A DNA stretch of 64,000 bases from contig JAPDOI010000173.1 in the NCBI GenBank assembly GCA_029168955.1, positions 1,143,501-1,207,500 on the forward strand, read 5' to 3'. This document shows positions 1 through 10,400 of the stretch, in pieces (the stretch's first letter is position 1; each line of letters begins with the position of its first letter). Below the pieces are notes generated by a model, which saw only the letters and a program-made list of their open reading frames with translations, searched no databases and was not told the DNA's origin. The position numbers and the translations under genes are program-made. The stretch comes from Aplectana chamaeleonis (lineage: Eukaryota > Nematoda > Chromadorea > Rhabditida > Cosmocercidae).

Positions 1-1502
1 CCGTATGCACACCGTTTATTGTACGGGGTCCGACTGGAAGTGCGCCATGCGCAAAGCAACGTGCGCGGTTCCCAACTGGAAGTGTGCCAAACGCCACAAA
101 ACGTGTGTGGGATCCGATTGGAAGTTCGCCAAGCGCCAGGGACTGTGAGCGGGACCCGAATAAAAGTGCGCAAAGCGCACGGGGGAGAGAGTGTGAGACC
201 CAACCAAGAGTGCGCCAAGCGCCGGGGAACGTGTGCGGGACTTGACTGAAAAGGCACCAGGCGCCCGGAAAAGTGTGCGGGACTCAACTGTGAGTGCGCC
301 AAGCGCCGGGGAACGTGTGCAGGACCCAAGTAAAAGTGCGCCAAGCGACGAGCACCGTATGCGGGACCCAACTAGAACTGTGCTGAGCGCCGGGGAACGT
401 GTGCGAGACCCAACTAGAAGTGCGCCTAGCGCCGAAGAACGCGTGCAGGACACGTCTAGAAGTGCGCCAAGCGCCGGGGAACGTGTGCAGGACCCAAGTA
501 GAAGTGCGCCAAGCGAAGGGAAACGTGTGCGGGACCCAAACAGAAGCGCGCCAAGCGCCGGGGATCGTGTGCAGGACCCAAGTAGAAGTGCGCCAAACGC
601 CGGGAAGGTGTACGGGACCCAAATTTATGTGCGCCAAACGACGGGAAACGTGCACGGAACCCAAACAGAAGTGCGCCAAGTGCCGGAGAACGTGTGCGGG
701 ACCCATCTAGAGAAGCGCTAAGCGCCTGGAAGGTGGGCGGGACCCGAATTTAAGTGCGCCAAGCGACGGGAAACGTGTGCGGGACCCAAACACAAGTGCG
801 CCAAGCGCCGGGGGACGTGTGCAGAACCCAAGTAGAAGTGCGCCAAGCGCCGGGGAACGTGTGCAGGACCCAAGTAGAAGTGCGCCAAGCGACGGGGAAC
901 GTGTGCAGGACCCAAGTAGAAGTGCGCCAAGCGCTGGGCAACGTATGCGGGACCCAACTAGAACTGTGTTGAGCGCCGGGAAACGTGTGCGGGACCCAAC
1001 TAGAAGTGCGCCAAGCGCCAGGAACATGTGCGGAACCCAGCTATTAGTGCGCCAAGCGCCGGGGAACGTGTGCGGGACCCAAAAAGAAGTGCGCCAAGCG
1101 CCGGGGAACGTGTGCGAGACCCAAACAGAAGTGCGCCAAGCGCCGGGGAACGTGTGCAGGACCCAAGTAGAAGTGCGCCAAGCGCTGGGCAACGTATGCG
1201 GGACCCAACTAGAACTGTGTTGAGCGCCGGGAAACGTGTGCGGGACCCAACTAGAAGTGCGCCAAGCGCCAGGAACATGTGCGGAACCCAGCTATTAGTG
1301 CGCCAAGCGCCGGGGAACGTGTGCAGAACCCAAGTAGAAGTGCGCCAAGCGCCGGGGAACGTGTGCAGGACCCAATTAGAAGTGCGCCAAGCGCTGGGCA
1401 ACGTATGCGGGACCCAAACAGAAGTGTGCCAAGTGCCGGAGAACGTGTGCGGGACCCATCTAGAGGTGCGCTAAGCGCCTGGAAGGTGGGCGGGACCCAA
1501 AT
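1..1502. repeat. 42-bp GC-rich satellite array, first block
   Basis: Head-to-tail copies of a unit of about 42 bp, typically AGTGCGCCAAGCGCCGGGGA followed by ACGTGTGCGGGACCCAACTA and GA. A 41-bp variant carries GGAACATGTGCGGAACCCAG, and a variant containing GTGTTGAGCG marks a higher-order period of about 251 bp (compare 931 with 1182). The unit is 14 codons long with few stops, so long ORFs run through it on both strands. I see no start context, splice signals or protein family in them and do not call genes here. Confidence 0.93.
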
Positions 1503-1953
1503 TTAAAGGCAGGGTTCTCGATAAAAACGGTTGTTGTGCTATCACCGTAGATTGGTAGATCTGGCCATCACAAAAGTGAAAATAAGTAAAAAATTGAAGG
1601 AAAAACGCTCAGGAGAAAGTTATGGCTTGGTGTCCTCCCGCCCCCAGTTATCGAGATTTGGGTAAAAGCCTGTTTTGTCAACTTTTCTTTTGCTTCTTAA
1701 GTAAATTCTGAACATTTCTGAAGACTACTGATAACTTTAACAGTAAAATGAATGTCAGATAAGCAAGCATTAGTGAAAATCGCGTTAATTAGGGGGCCGG
1801 CCGACACCGGTAATTAGCCGCTATACTTTGTTTTTGAGAGTTTTTCCCGCGAATTTCCGGGTTTTTTCACTTAGTTTTACTTTTGTGATGGCCAAATCCA
1901 CATTCCTATGAAGACAGCTCAAAAGTCGTTTTTATCGAAAACCCTGCCTTTAA
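1503..1953. mobile_element. TTAA-flanked MITE inserted in the satellite
   Basis: The element starts TTAAAGGCAGGGTTCTCGAT and ends with the reverse complement, ATCGAAAACCCTGCCTTTAA. The terminal repeats are about 25 bp with small mismatches. There is no coding capacity. The left flank is satellite ending in GGGACCCAAA, which continues at 2506. The intact unit at about 735 carries AATTTAAGTGCGCC, so the target was TTAA. TTAA targets are known for piggyBac-type elements, but family assignment is inference. Confidence 0.8.
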
Positions 1954-2505
1954 AGGCAGTGGTCGCGATCAAATATGCTTGTCGTCTTTTTCTCTCCAAA
2001 TCCTTTCCTGGGTCTCGAGTAGTAGGACCTATAAGAAAAAATCGCGAAAAAACCACTGTTTTGGGCCAAATTTGAAACCTGAACTTTCTTGTCTTTTGGT
2101 GGTGGACGAGCCCACTCTACATCATCGGCATCGATGACCTCTTATATCAAGAACATCAGCTACCTTGAAATTGAATGTCAATCAATGAACCTTCGAATTT
2201 ATGTACACATCTAGTCAAAAACATTGACTGAAGTGATGCTATCATTGTTCAACTGTTTTTATTCGTTAAATTTGCATTTATTTCGTCCTCTGAATGTCGA
2301 TGATTTTTGACTGCTCGGCATGAGACTGCGATCTGTTTCGTCATCGCTGTGCACGTGTGCACGAACTAGCTTCTTTGGGCCCTAGAAACTCTAATTCTAG
2401 ACCGTTTTTCACCGCGCTACCTTCATAGTTTTTCAGCTGTTTTTGATATAAGCTGATTTTTGTAGTTTTTTCGATAACGTTTTTCATCGTGACCACTGCC
2501 TTTAA
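1950..2505. mobile_element. TTAA-flanked MITE, GCAGTGGTC family
   Basis: Terminal inverted repeats begin AGGCAGTGGTCGCGATC on the left and read GATCGTGGTC-like at the other end (CATCGTGACCACTGCCTTTAA). It abuts the preceding MITE and shares its TTAA at 1950-1953. A related copy in the opposite orientation lies at 50466-51010, which confirms the unit boundaries. Non-coding. Confidence 0.8.
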
Positions 2506-4065
2506 GTGCGCCAAGCGCCGGGGAACGTATGCGGGACCCAACTAGAACTGTGCTGAGCGCCGGGAAACGTGTGCGGGACCCAACTAGAAGTGCGCCAAGC
2601 GCCAGGAACATGTGCGGAACCCAGCTATTAGTGCGCCAAGCGCCGGGGAACGTGTGCAGAACCCAAGTAGAAGTGCGCCAAGCGCCGGGGAACGTGTGCG
2701 GGACCCAAACAGAAGTGCGCCAAGCGCCGGGGAACGTATGCGGGACCCAACTAGAACTGTGCTGAGCGCCGGGAAACGTGTGCGGGACCCAACTAGAAGT
2801 GCGTCGAGCGCCAGGAACGTGCGGAACCCAGCTATAAGTGCGCCAAGCGCCCGGGAACGTGTGCAGAACCCAAGTAGAGGTGCGCCAAGCGCCGGGGAAC
2901 GTGTGCTGGACCCAAGTGGAAGTGCGCCAAGTGCCGGGCAACGTATGAGGGACCCAACTAGAACTGTGCTGCGCGCCGGGGAACGTGTGCGGGACCCAAC
3001 TAGAAGTGCGCCAAGCGCCGATAAACGTGTTCGCGACCGAAATAAAAGTGTGCCAAGCGACGGGGAACGTGTACGGGACCTCAAATAAAAAGCGCCAAGC
3101 GCCGGAGAAAGTGTGCGGGACCCAACTGGGAGCGCTTCAGGCGCCGGGGATACTGGGCGGGATCTAACTGGGAGCACGCCAAGCGCCGGAGAAAGTGTGC
3201 GGGACCCAACTTTGGATACGCCAAGCGCCGAGAAAAGCGTGCGGGACCCAACTGGAAGCGCTCCATGCGCCGGGGAACGTATTCGTGACCTAACTGGGAG
3301 TGCGCCAAGCGCCGGGGAAAGTGTGCGGGATCTAACTGGGAGCACACAAAGCGCCAGAAAATGTGTACGGGACCCAACTTCGGATACGCCAAGCGCCTAG
3401 GAAAGTGTACGGGACCCAACTGGAAGTGCGCCAAGCGCCGGGGAACGTATTCGTGACCTAACTGGGAGTGCGCCAAGCGCCGGGGAAAGTGTGCGGGATC
3501 TAACTGGGAGCACACAAAGCGCCAGAAAATGTGTACGGGACCCAACTTCGGATACGCCAAGCGCCGGGGAAAGTGGGCGGGACCCAACTGGTAGCGCTCC
3601 AGGCGCCGGGGATACTGGGCGGGATCTAACTGGGAGCACGCCAAGCGCCGGAGAACGTGTGCGGGACCCAACTTTGGATACGCCAAGCGCCGAGGAAAGC
3701 GTGCGGGACCCAACTGGAAGTGCTCCATGCGTCTGGGAACGTATTCGTGACCCAACTGGGAGTGCGCCAAGCGCCGGGGAAAGTGTGAGGGACTCAACTG
3801 GGAGTGCGCCAAGCGCCGGGTACGTGTGCGGGATCTAACTGGGAGCACATTAAGCGCCAGAAAATGTGTACGGGACCCAACTTCGGGTACGCCAAGCGCC
3901 TAGGAAAGTGTGCGGGACCCAACTGGAAGTGCGCCAAGCGCCGGGGAAAGTGTGTGAGACTCGACTTAAAAAGCGCCAAGCGCCGGGGAAAGAGGGCGGG
4001 ACCCAACTGCGAGTATGCCAAGCGTTACGGATCGTGTGTTCGACCCAACCGGGAGGACCGGCAAG
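2506..4065. repeat. 42-bp satellite array, second block
   Basis: The same array resumes after the MITE pair. From about 3085 onward the units drift to a subtype with GGAAAGTGTGCGGGACCCAA and CTGGGAGC or CTTCGGATACG segments, so the block has two subfamilies. It decays into unique sequence near 4065. Long ORFs on both strands are artefacts of the 3n period. Confidence 0.92.
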
Positions 4066-4289
4066 GGAGTGAAAATCGAAAACGCGGTTGTGATTCAACC
4101 GTTCATCTAGTCGTTATTGGGTTCGGAAACCATGAAAAAGGGTGTGAACTGTGGTGGTGCTAGAAGGGGTGGGCAAGTGTTATGCAAGAGGGGTCTACTA
4201 CACAACTGCATGAACATTTGAAAGGTCATATCTGAGGGTGTAATGTGCCTTTAAAAGGAAACCTTTGCTAAAATAAAGTGAAATTATCT
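4066..4289. other. Spacer with a MITE end fragment
   Basis: Mostly unique sequence. At 4204-4258 it contains TCATATCTGAGGGTGTAATG then TGCCTTTAA, matching the right end of the GGCACAG MITE family seen complete at 40394-40885. No gene is seen. Confidence 0.5.
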
Positions 4290-4986
4290 AACTGTTTTGC
4301 TTTGCTGCGGATTAGTGTGATTTGGAAATGAAACATTTGTGAGAAACTCGTTAAAAGAAGTGAAATGTCTTATGCTACTGATTTGGCATGGGAATAAACT
4401 CGAAAGAAGCGCTAAAAACTCAGTGAAATGATTCATTGTTGATTTGGCTGTGCACTTGTTCACTAAACAACAAAAATTGAGTGTGACATTGAAAAACCAA
4501 ATCACGCACATCTTACTAAGCACACACATTTATTCGTGTGACTGCAATTCTCTTAGTTGACAACATTGGCATAGACACACTACGTGATGTTATTTCCACT
4601 TTCTTTAATTGATAGTCAATCGGAAGCGAACGCGCCAAATAATTTAGTAATGCTTGAAAATCAATATTTCTGAATGATTGAGGTGGGAGACACAACATAA
4701 TTTTGCAAGGACCTGAGACTTGTTAACCTAAACTGCAAGCGTTAGGTTGATTTCAGAAGAGATGTGCGTGATTTGGTTTTTCAATGTCACACTCAATTTA
4801 AGTTGTTTAGTGAACAAGTGCACAGCCAAATCAACAATGAATCATTTCACTGAGTTTTTCGCGCTTCTTTCGAGTTTATCCCCATGCCAAATCAGTAGCA
4901 TAAGACACTTCACTTCTTTTAACGAGTTTCTCACAAATGTTTCATTTCCAAATCATACTAATCCGCAGCAAAGCAAAACAGTTAGG
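4290..4986. mobile_element. Foldback element with arms of about 223 bp
   Basis: The arm at about 4290-4512 (starting CTAACTGTTTTGCTTTGCTG) is repeated in inverted orientation at about 4762-4986 with a few mismatches. The spacer of about 250 bp has no recognisable ORF. The apparent ORFs on both strands are mirror images of the arms. Probably a non-autonomous foldback or MITE-type DNA element. Confidence 0.75.
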
Positions 4987-4989
4987 TAA

Positions 4990-5785
4990 TTTACAATACG
5001 ATTTCACCACGTTTGAAAAAATTTGTCGACCGCCAAATCCATCGAAAGAAATTTCACAAAATTCTTTGGGAATGCCAAATCTTTGACCTTTTTCGCGGAA
5101 CCTAACCTTTTGGAAATTGATTATTTCATTTTATTTCTCCGATTATTTCAGAATTTCTTCGATGTCATTATTATATCACATTTCTATTATTATTTTATTT
5201 AAATTCTCTAGATTCCATCAAGTAATTCAATTTTCAAGTTCCACGCATCCACATTCATTTAAATTAATTGAACACCATTTGTTTTTCATTAATAGAGATA
5301 ACACCTGGTTTCGTTTTTCATCCATATCCATTCGACATTCGTTACCTTCCTCTAAGACCAATCAATGAGATTACCATGACTCTATCTTTGCCTATGGCAG
5401 AGCCATTAGGAGCGTCCCATTCACAGCGATGCAAACGCCTCCACTCACCCTCCTTGACGAGGGATACGAAGCACACCACATCGTCGCGTTGCGGCGATCT
5501 AGTCGCCGCACGGAGTGGGCGAGAGATTCTGAGTCGAGGGAGATAATTATACCTTCTGGTAATCTGAGTCGAGGTGCGAACCATCACTAATCACAATCCC
5601 ACGAATTGATTTTATCCTAAAGTTGCTCACCCATCACCACCGGCCAGACCCCCCTCCTGATTTTCGAACTCGATCGCGGCTAGATGGATGAATCAGTTTC
5701 AACCGCCTATTCGTTCTTCACCTCATTGGAGGTGTGTCTCCTCATCGTGATTCGCTCTCGCGCGACGGCTGCAACTGAAAAACAT
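4990..5785. other. No gene recognised
   Basis: AT-rich sequence to about 5370, then mixed composition. No exon-like EB coding, RNA gene or clear terminal repeat was found. Confidence 0.4.
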
Positions 5786-5789
5786 ATAG

Positions 5790-6560
5790 GCCTGAAGCCC
5801 CATTCATACATAGAGGGTCGCTTCGACTAGTCGCGGCACAGCCAACAGTTACAAAACCAATCGCGCCAACAGATCTTGCACTGAGTCGCGACGGTTTGGA
5901 ACAGTTTGCAGTTTCAGTCTCGATCGTCGAGCGACTCAGGTATTTCATAGCTGGTCGAAGCGACCTGCTTGATTTTGTTAGGTCGCTTCGACCAATCGCG
6001 TGACTTCCATTATGGAAGCGATTCGTCTAGTCGAAGCGACTAGTCCGCAATCTTTCGGCAAGACGAGGTATTCGGCGCAAAATTGCAGACGTCACAGTTC
6101 ACTCGCACAAAATACGGCATGTGGAAGGGAAAAACGTGTATTTATCATACATTTAGGATTATAGAGATGAGAAAGTTCAATAAGGCTACCGAGAAATCAT
6201 AGTTCATGCAGAGATTTCGGCTATTACAAACGTTAGTTGAAGTTTTATGTTGCTGTACAAGCAAATTGCATCCCGTTGCCTTTTGAAGCCATGTTTTTGT
6301 TGAAAAACTATGCAAGACTAATTTATTTAGAAGATTAAGGCACCGAAGTCACAAAAAATCAGGAGGAATCAGCAAAAACCGAGAAAAAATGTTTTTTAAA
6401 ATTCCTGCGGCGTTGTCCGCAATTGTCCGTATTTTGTACGCAAAACTGCGGCCGCCCGAGCGACTCGTAATAAGTAGACGAAGCGATTTTAAATCGCGGC
6501 AGTTTTGTTAGTCGCTTCGACTCGAAGTCGAAGCGACCAGCTATGAATGAGCCTTGAGAC
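5790..6560. repeat. Cluster of GTCGAAGCGAC palindromes
   Basis: The short palindromic word GTCGAAGCGAC and its complement GTCGCTTCGAC recur near 5818, 5955, 5985, 6035, 6510 and 6525. The outer edges carry CCATTCATACATAG (left) and CTATGAATGAG (right) in inverted orientation. This looks like one non-coding inverted-repeat element of about 0.75 kb. Confidence 0.55.
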
Positions 6561-7130
6561 AACTCGTCCACTTTTTTTTGCCCTCAAAATACAGGCATTT
6601 TCAAGACGCCAATACTCTGTTCGTAGAGGGTCTTGATGGATTTCAGAGATACCATTGTGATCAGAGAGTGGCTCTTTTCAAGATAAGCATGGAATGTGAA
6701 TAATAATTTCTTGGGTGTCCTATGCCTTTAATGTCGTTATCTCAGCCACTTTTGCGAGGGTGCATGCTGTCTTTAACCGCGATCCGCCATTATGACATCG
6801 CAAATTATGTAACAGAAAATTTTATAAACATAAAACAAGATATCTTGTTACGAAAAAAAGTGCTGAGGGAGGGTACACATAGAAGTGGAGGAATGGAGAA
6901 AGTTCTACCTATTTCAAACAACTTCTTTTAATAAAGGAGATAGTGCGCCGGTGAAGGTTATTCTGAGAAGAGTAGAAAACTCATTGGATTTCATGAGAAC
7001 TACAATTTTCGTATTCGACTTTTGCTCAACATTGATCAAGGAAACAAGCAGCTCACTCTCGGGAAGGGGTTTTTATTCATTGTAGTTCTTTTCATTTAGT
7101 TTTGGAAGAAAAATTTTTTTGGGGTGAAGT
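6561..7130. other. MITE end fragment, then no gene recognised
   Basis: At 6700-6727 TTTCTTGGGTGTCCTATGCC plus TTTAA matches one end of the GGCACAG MITE family. The remainder holds nothing I can name. Confidence 0.4.
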
Positions 7131-7132
7131 TT

Positions 7133-7142
7133 TTTATTTATT
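7133..7142 (-). promoter_or_regulatory. Poly(A) signals downstream of the EB gene
   Basis: On the minus strand two overlapping AATAAA hexamers lie about 70 bp beyond the in-frame TGA at 7209-7211. This fits a short 3' UTR if the last exon reads through to that stop. Confidence 0.5.
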
Positions 7143-7208
7143 ATTCTTTTATGACTGAACTATAGCAGAAATTCTTGTTTGAAAAAATTGGCACCGTTTT
7201 CGGCTTGT

Positions 7209-7430
7209 TCATTTTGGTTCCACGTTCAGTATGCTGGAAGAAGAATCTTCTCTGGTAAAAAAGATCCAACCTCTTTTGACTCTCACACATTCCTTGTTTA
7301 CTTCCACTAAGTCGGCAGGACAGGTACACGTTGTGCGCAAACACGTTGATCCTCCAACACATATTTCCCCATTAGAACATGGATATCCAGGATGAGAACG
7401 TAGTCGTTCCACACAGCGTGATCCGATCAC
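7209..7430 (-). CDS. EB gene exon 16, probable terminal exon
   Basis: Acceptor ACTAATTAG|GTG, phase 0. It encodes HPGYPCSNGEICVGGSTC and LRTTCTCPADL. It then either reads on to the TGA at 7209-7211 or splices at a possible donor GAATGT|GTGAGA, ending at 7287. The AATAAA signals just beyond favour termination. Confidence 0.7.
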   Translation of the reverse strand: MIGSRCVERLRSHPGYPCSNGEICVGGSTCLRTTCTCPADLVEVNKECVRVKRGWIFFTREDSSSSILNVEPK

Positions 7431-10400
7431 CTAATTAGTAACGGTGATCTATGTATATTCAACGAAACAAAATTTGTTCGTATATAGAAATGAATTCGGA
7501 AGATTCCCCAAGCGACGTCCCACATTATTGTTTAGCATGGGATATGTGGCACGTGCCAGAAAAATTGGTTTGCAGCACAGCTCTGACATAAACGTGTCAG
7601 GTTTGACAAAAGCAGGTACTGTGACAAGGTGAGGTTCAAGGCATTCTTAAGAAGCACCGAATACCTGAGTTCACCAGGAGCGAACGGTCGTTTTTTTCCC
7701 ATCGTTTTCAACAGTTGTTAGCAGCTATACTCAAGAACATCTGATAAAGTTGCATGCGAATGAACGACTTTAAACATGTTACCTGCGACCTATTTTCGTA
7801 ACTGCAAGTTAGACGGGACCATCAACAAACTATGTTGCATGATGCGAGTTGACTTAGACGTGACATAAAGTACTGACGTGTAACTTGAATGTGCTATTTT
7901 ATCGCACATGTAACTTATTTCTAAACAGGCTGTTTCCAAGGGAGATAAACAACGCGATCTCGAGGCAGGACTGAGATGTCAGTACCGCGGCTCGGCAAGC
8001 ATCCCGTCAGGTAACATGTAGCAACGGGGCAAGTTGCTCGCGATATTGTGTATTATTAGAGCAAGTTACATGATACTTGAATAAAAAATCTGGTTAAATT
8101 ACACGTAACATCGCATCAAGTTAGTTTTGAACCTAAAGAAAGTTGCGTGATGACATCATGAAACTTGCGTGGAAGTCTAAGGTAAGTCTAAGGTTGTTCA
8201 GTGCTCCGCTATGCTCGTAAAACTGAAAACAAGTTACTTGTAACACAAAAGGCCGAAAACAACTAACTTGGAACATATCCTAGCCTATGGAAATTACTTG
8301 CGACCTCTTTCAGGTCATTAAGGCTACATGTAACATATCGACGGTGGAGCACTTCCGATATGTTGCATGTAACTTACTTGGCCATGATAATTTGCAATAA
8401 CCTAAACCGAACAAGAAGACATCGTTTAGGAGAAGATACGACGCACTCCTGAGGTCAGCCCTCAGGAGTGCGTCGTCCTGAGGGCTGACCTCAGGAGTGC
8501 GTCGTATCTTCTCCCAAACGATGTCTTCTTGTTCGTTTATATATGGATGGAAATATTTCAGATGTAAGTAATCCACTTATGCATAAAGTCAAACATCCAT
8601 TCTTCGCACTCAAAATTATCAAGGAGCGTAACAACAGAGGTAGAAGAAAAAAGATAAATAGATTGAATCCTTTGGATGTTCAAAATGTTATCGATTACAT
8701 AGAGAAAGAATGAAAAGATGGGTTGAATACTATGAAAATATATAGTTTGATAAAACACATGAATAAAAGAAATATACGAAAGCTTATAGAACTATCACAG
8801 TCGGATTCTTTCCTATCTATTATCACCAACAGAACTAAGTTTCTGATTTTGTGCCTTCTTACTCATTTCCACTATCACTTGGAATGTAACGAAAGGCGTA
8901 AAAATGAACAAGAAGATTACTACTACTTGAAAATGAATTATTTCAATAACGTTTCTGATCGGATTAATTTCAATAGAATTTTCAACAGCATAGATTTGCC
9001 TAACCTTGTTCCTAACACTGAAATAAAACGTTATAAAAAAGTAAGAGTTGTCCATATTTATGAGAATCCTGTATCTAGCATTGTTTTCAACTATAATAAA
9101 ATGTTAAAAGCTTTGGATACAAGTAGCATCCAAGAAATAATATCAGATGGATGCATTTGTGAATATGGTCGGGATGAATATAAAGATTATATTGATTTCC
9201 ATCATCAACACATCATAACAGGGAATATTGATATAATAAAAAATTCAATTCTCAAAGAAATCTTGAATAAAGGAACAAAATATAGAATAGAAAAGATGAA
9301 TAACAGGAGTGAAATAACACAAACTTATTTCGACGCTACAACGAAGTTCATCAACTAAATGAGAAATAAGTACAAGCTAGATGTTATGAAAATAAATAGT
9401 TTGCAGTTGCATTTCAAAAAACAGTACAGAAAAAGACTCAAACCAATACTACAAGGGACTTCCTTCCGTAGGCAGTCGCGCCTGATACCTTATAAGAGTA
9501 TTAAAGAATACCAGAAACACTTCATTTTCTGCCCTTTAGATAAAACTAGCAATAATTATGGGATTATTTGTAAGAAATACTACACCATAACTCTCATGAA
9601 AGAACTTGGAATTAATATCATAAACGGTAATTTTGAAAGAGAACAAAACCATAATGACACATATAAGCTGATTCAAAATGCCAACAGGCAAACAATCATT
9701 TTAAAGCATAAGTTTTTCAATATCAAAGCAGGACTTAAAGTTGACATAGATTGTGAGTTACCCATCATCTACGCTTTACCGAAATTACATAAGGATCCCA
9801 TAAAATTCAGATTCATTACGGGAGCAAGAAACAGCAGCATGAAACCATTAGCAGTAGAATTGCAAAAAAATTTTCACGTTTCTTAAGACACATTTTATTA
9901 ATTATACCAATGTGAGTTACCAAAGGAAGGGAGGACTCAAGACCTATTGGTCTATCTCAAACATTAACATAGCAGCTGAATTATGTAGAGTGAGTACCAA
10001 TGGGGTTCAAGTTTATTCTGCTGATTTTACTGACATGTTCACTAACCTCCCACACAGCTTTATTCTGTATAACATGAAAGAATTTTTGAAAATTTGCTTC
10101 AAAAATGCTAATAAAAAGTGGATAGTTACCAATGGATACAGAGTATTTTATCGAGATTCTGAGCTAGATAAAGGCGGTTACAGATATTATACCATCACAG
10201 ACTTGATATATCACGTTGACTATCTTTTACGTAACAGTTACTGTCGTTTCGGAGAACTAGTGCTTCAACAGATGAAAGGAGTTCCTCAGGGAGGTAACTT
10301 CAGTCCATTGTTAGCCGATATAACAGTTTCCATGTTGGAGTATAGGTACTCTATAAGCGCGAAAATTGAAAATAACGTACTTTTCAAACCTTTTAGATAT

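Noticed and set aside
16..3848. Many long ORFs on both strands rich in RSPALGALLVGS or GERVRDPTRSAPSA-type repeats
   Set aside because: They follow a 42-bp tandem repeat whose unit is a multiple of three, so frames stay open on both strands. There is no gene structure or known domain.
4284..4989. Near-identical 80-residue ORFs on opposite strands
   Set aside because: They are the two arms of an inverted repeat, not genes.
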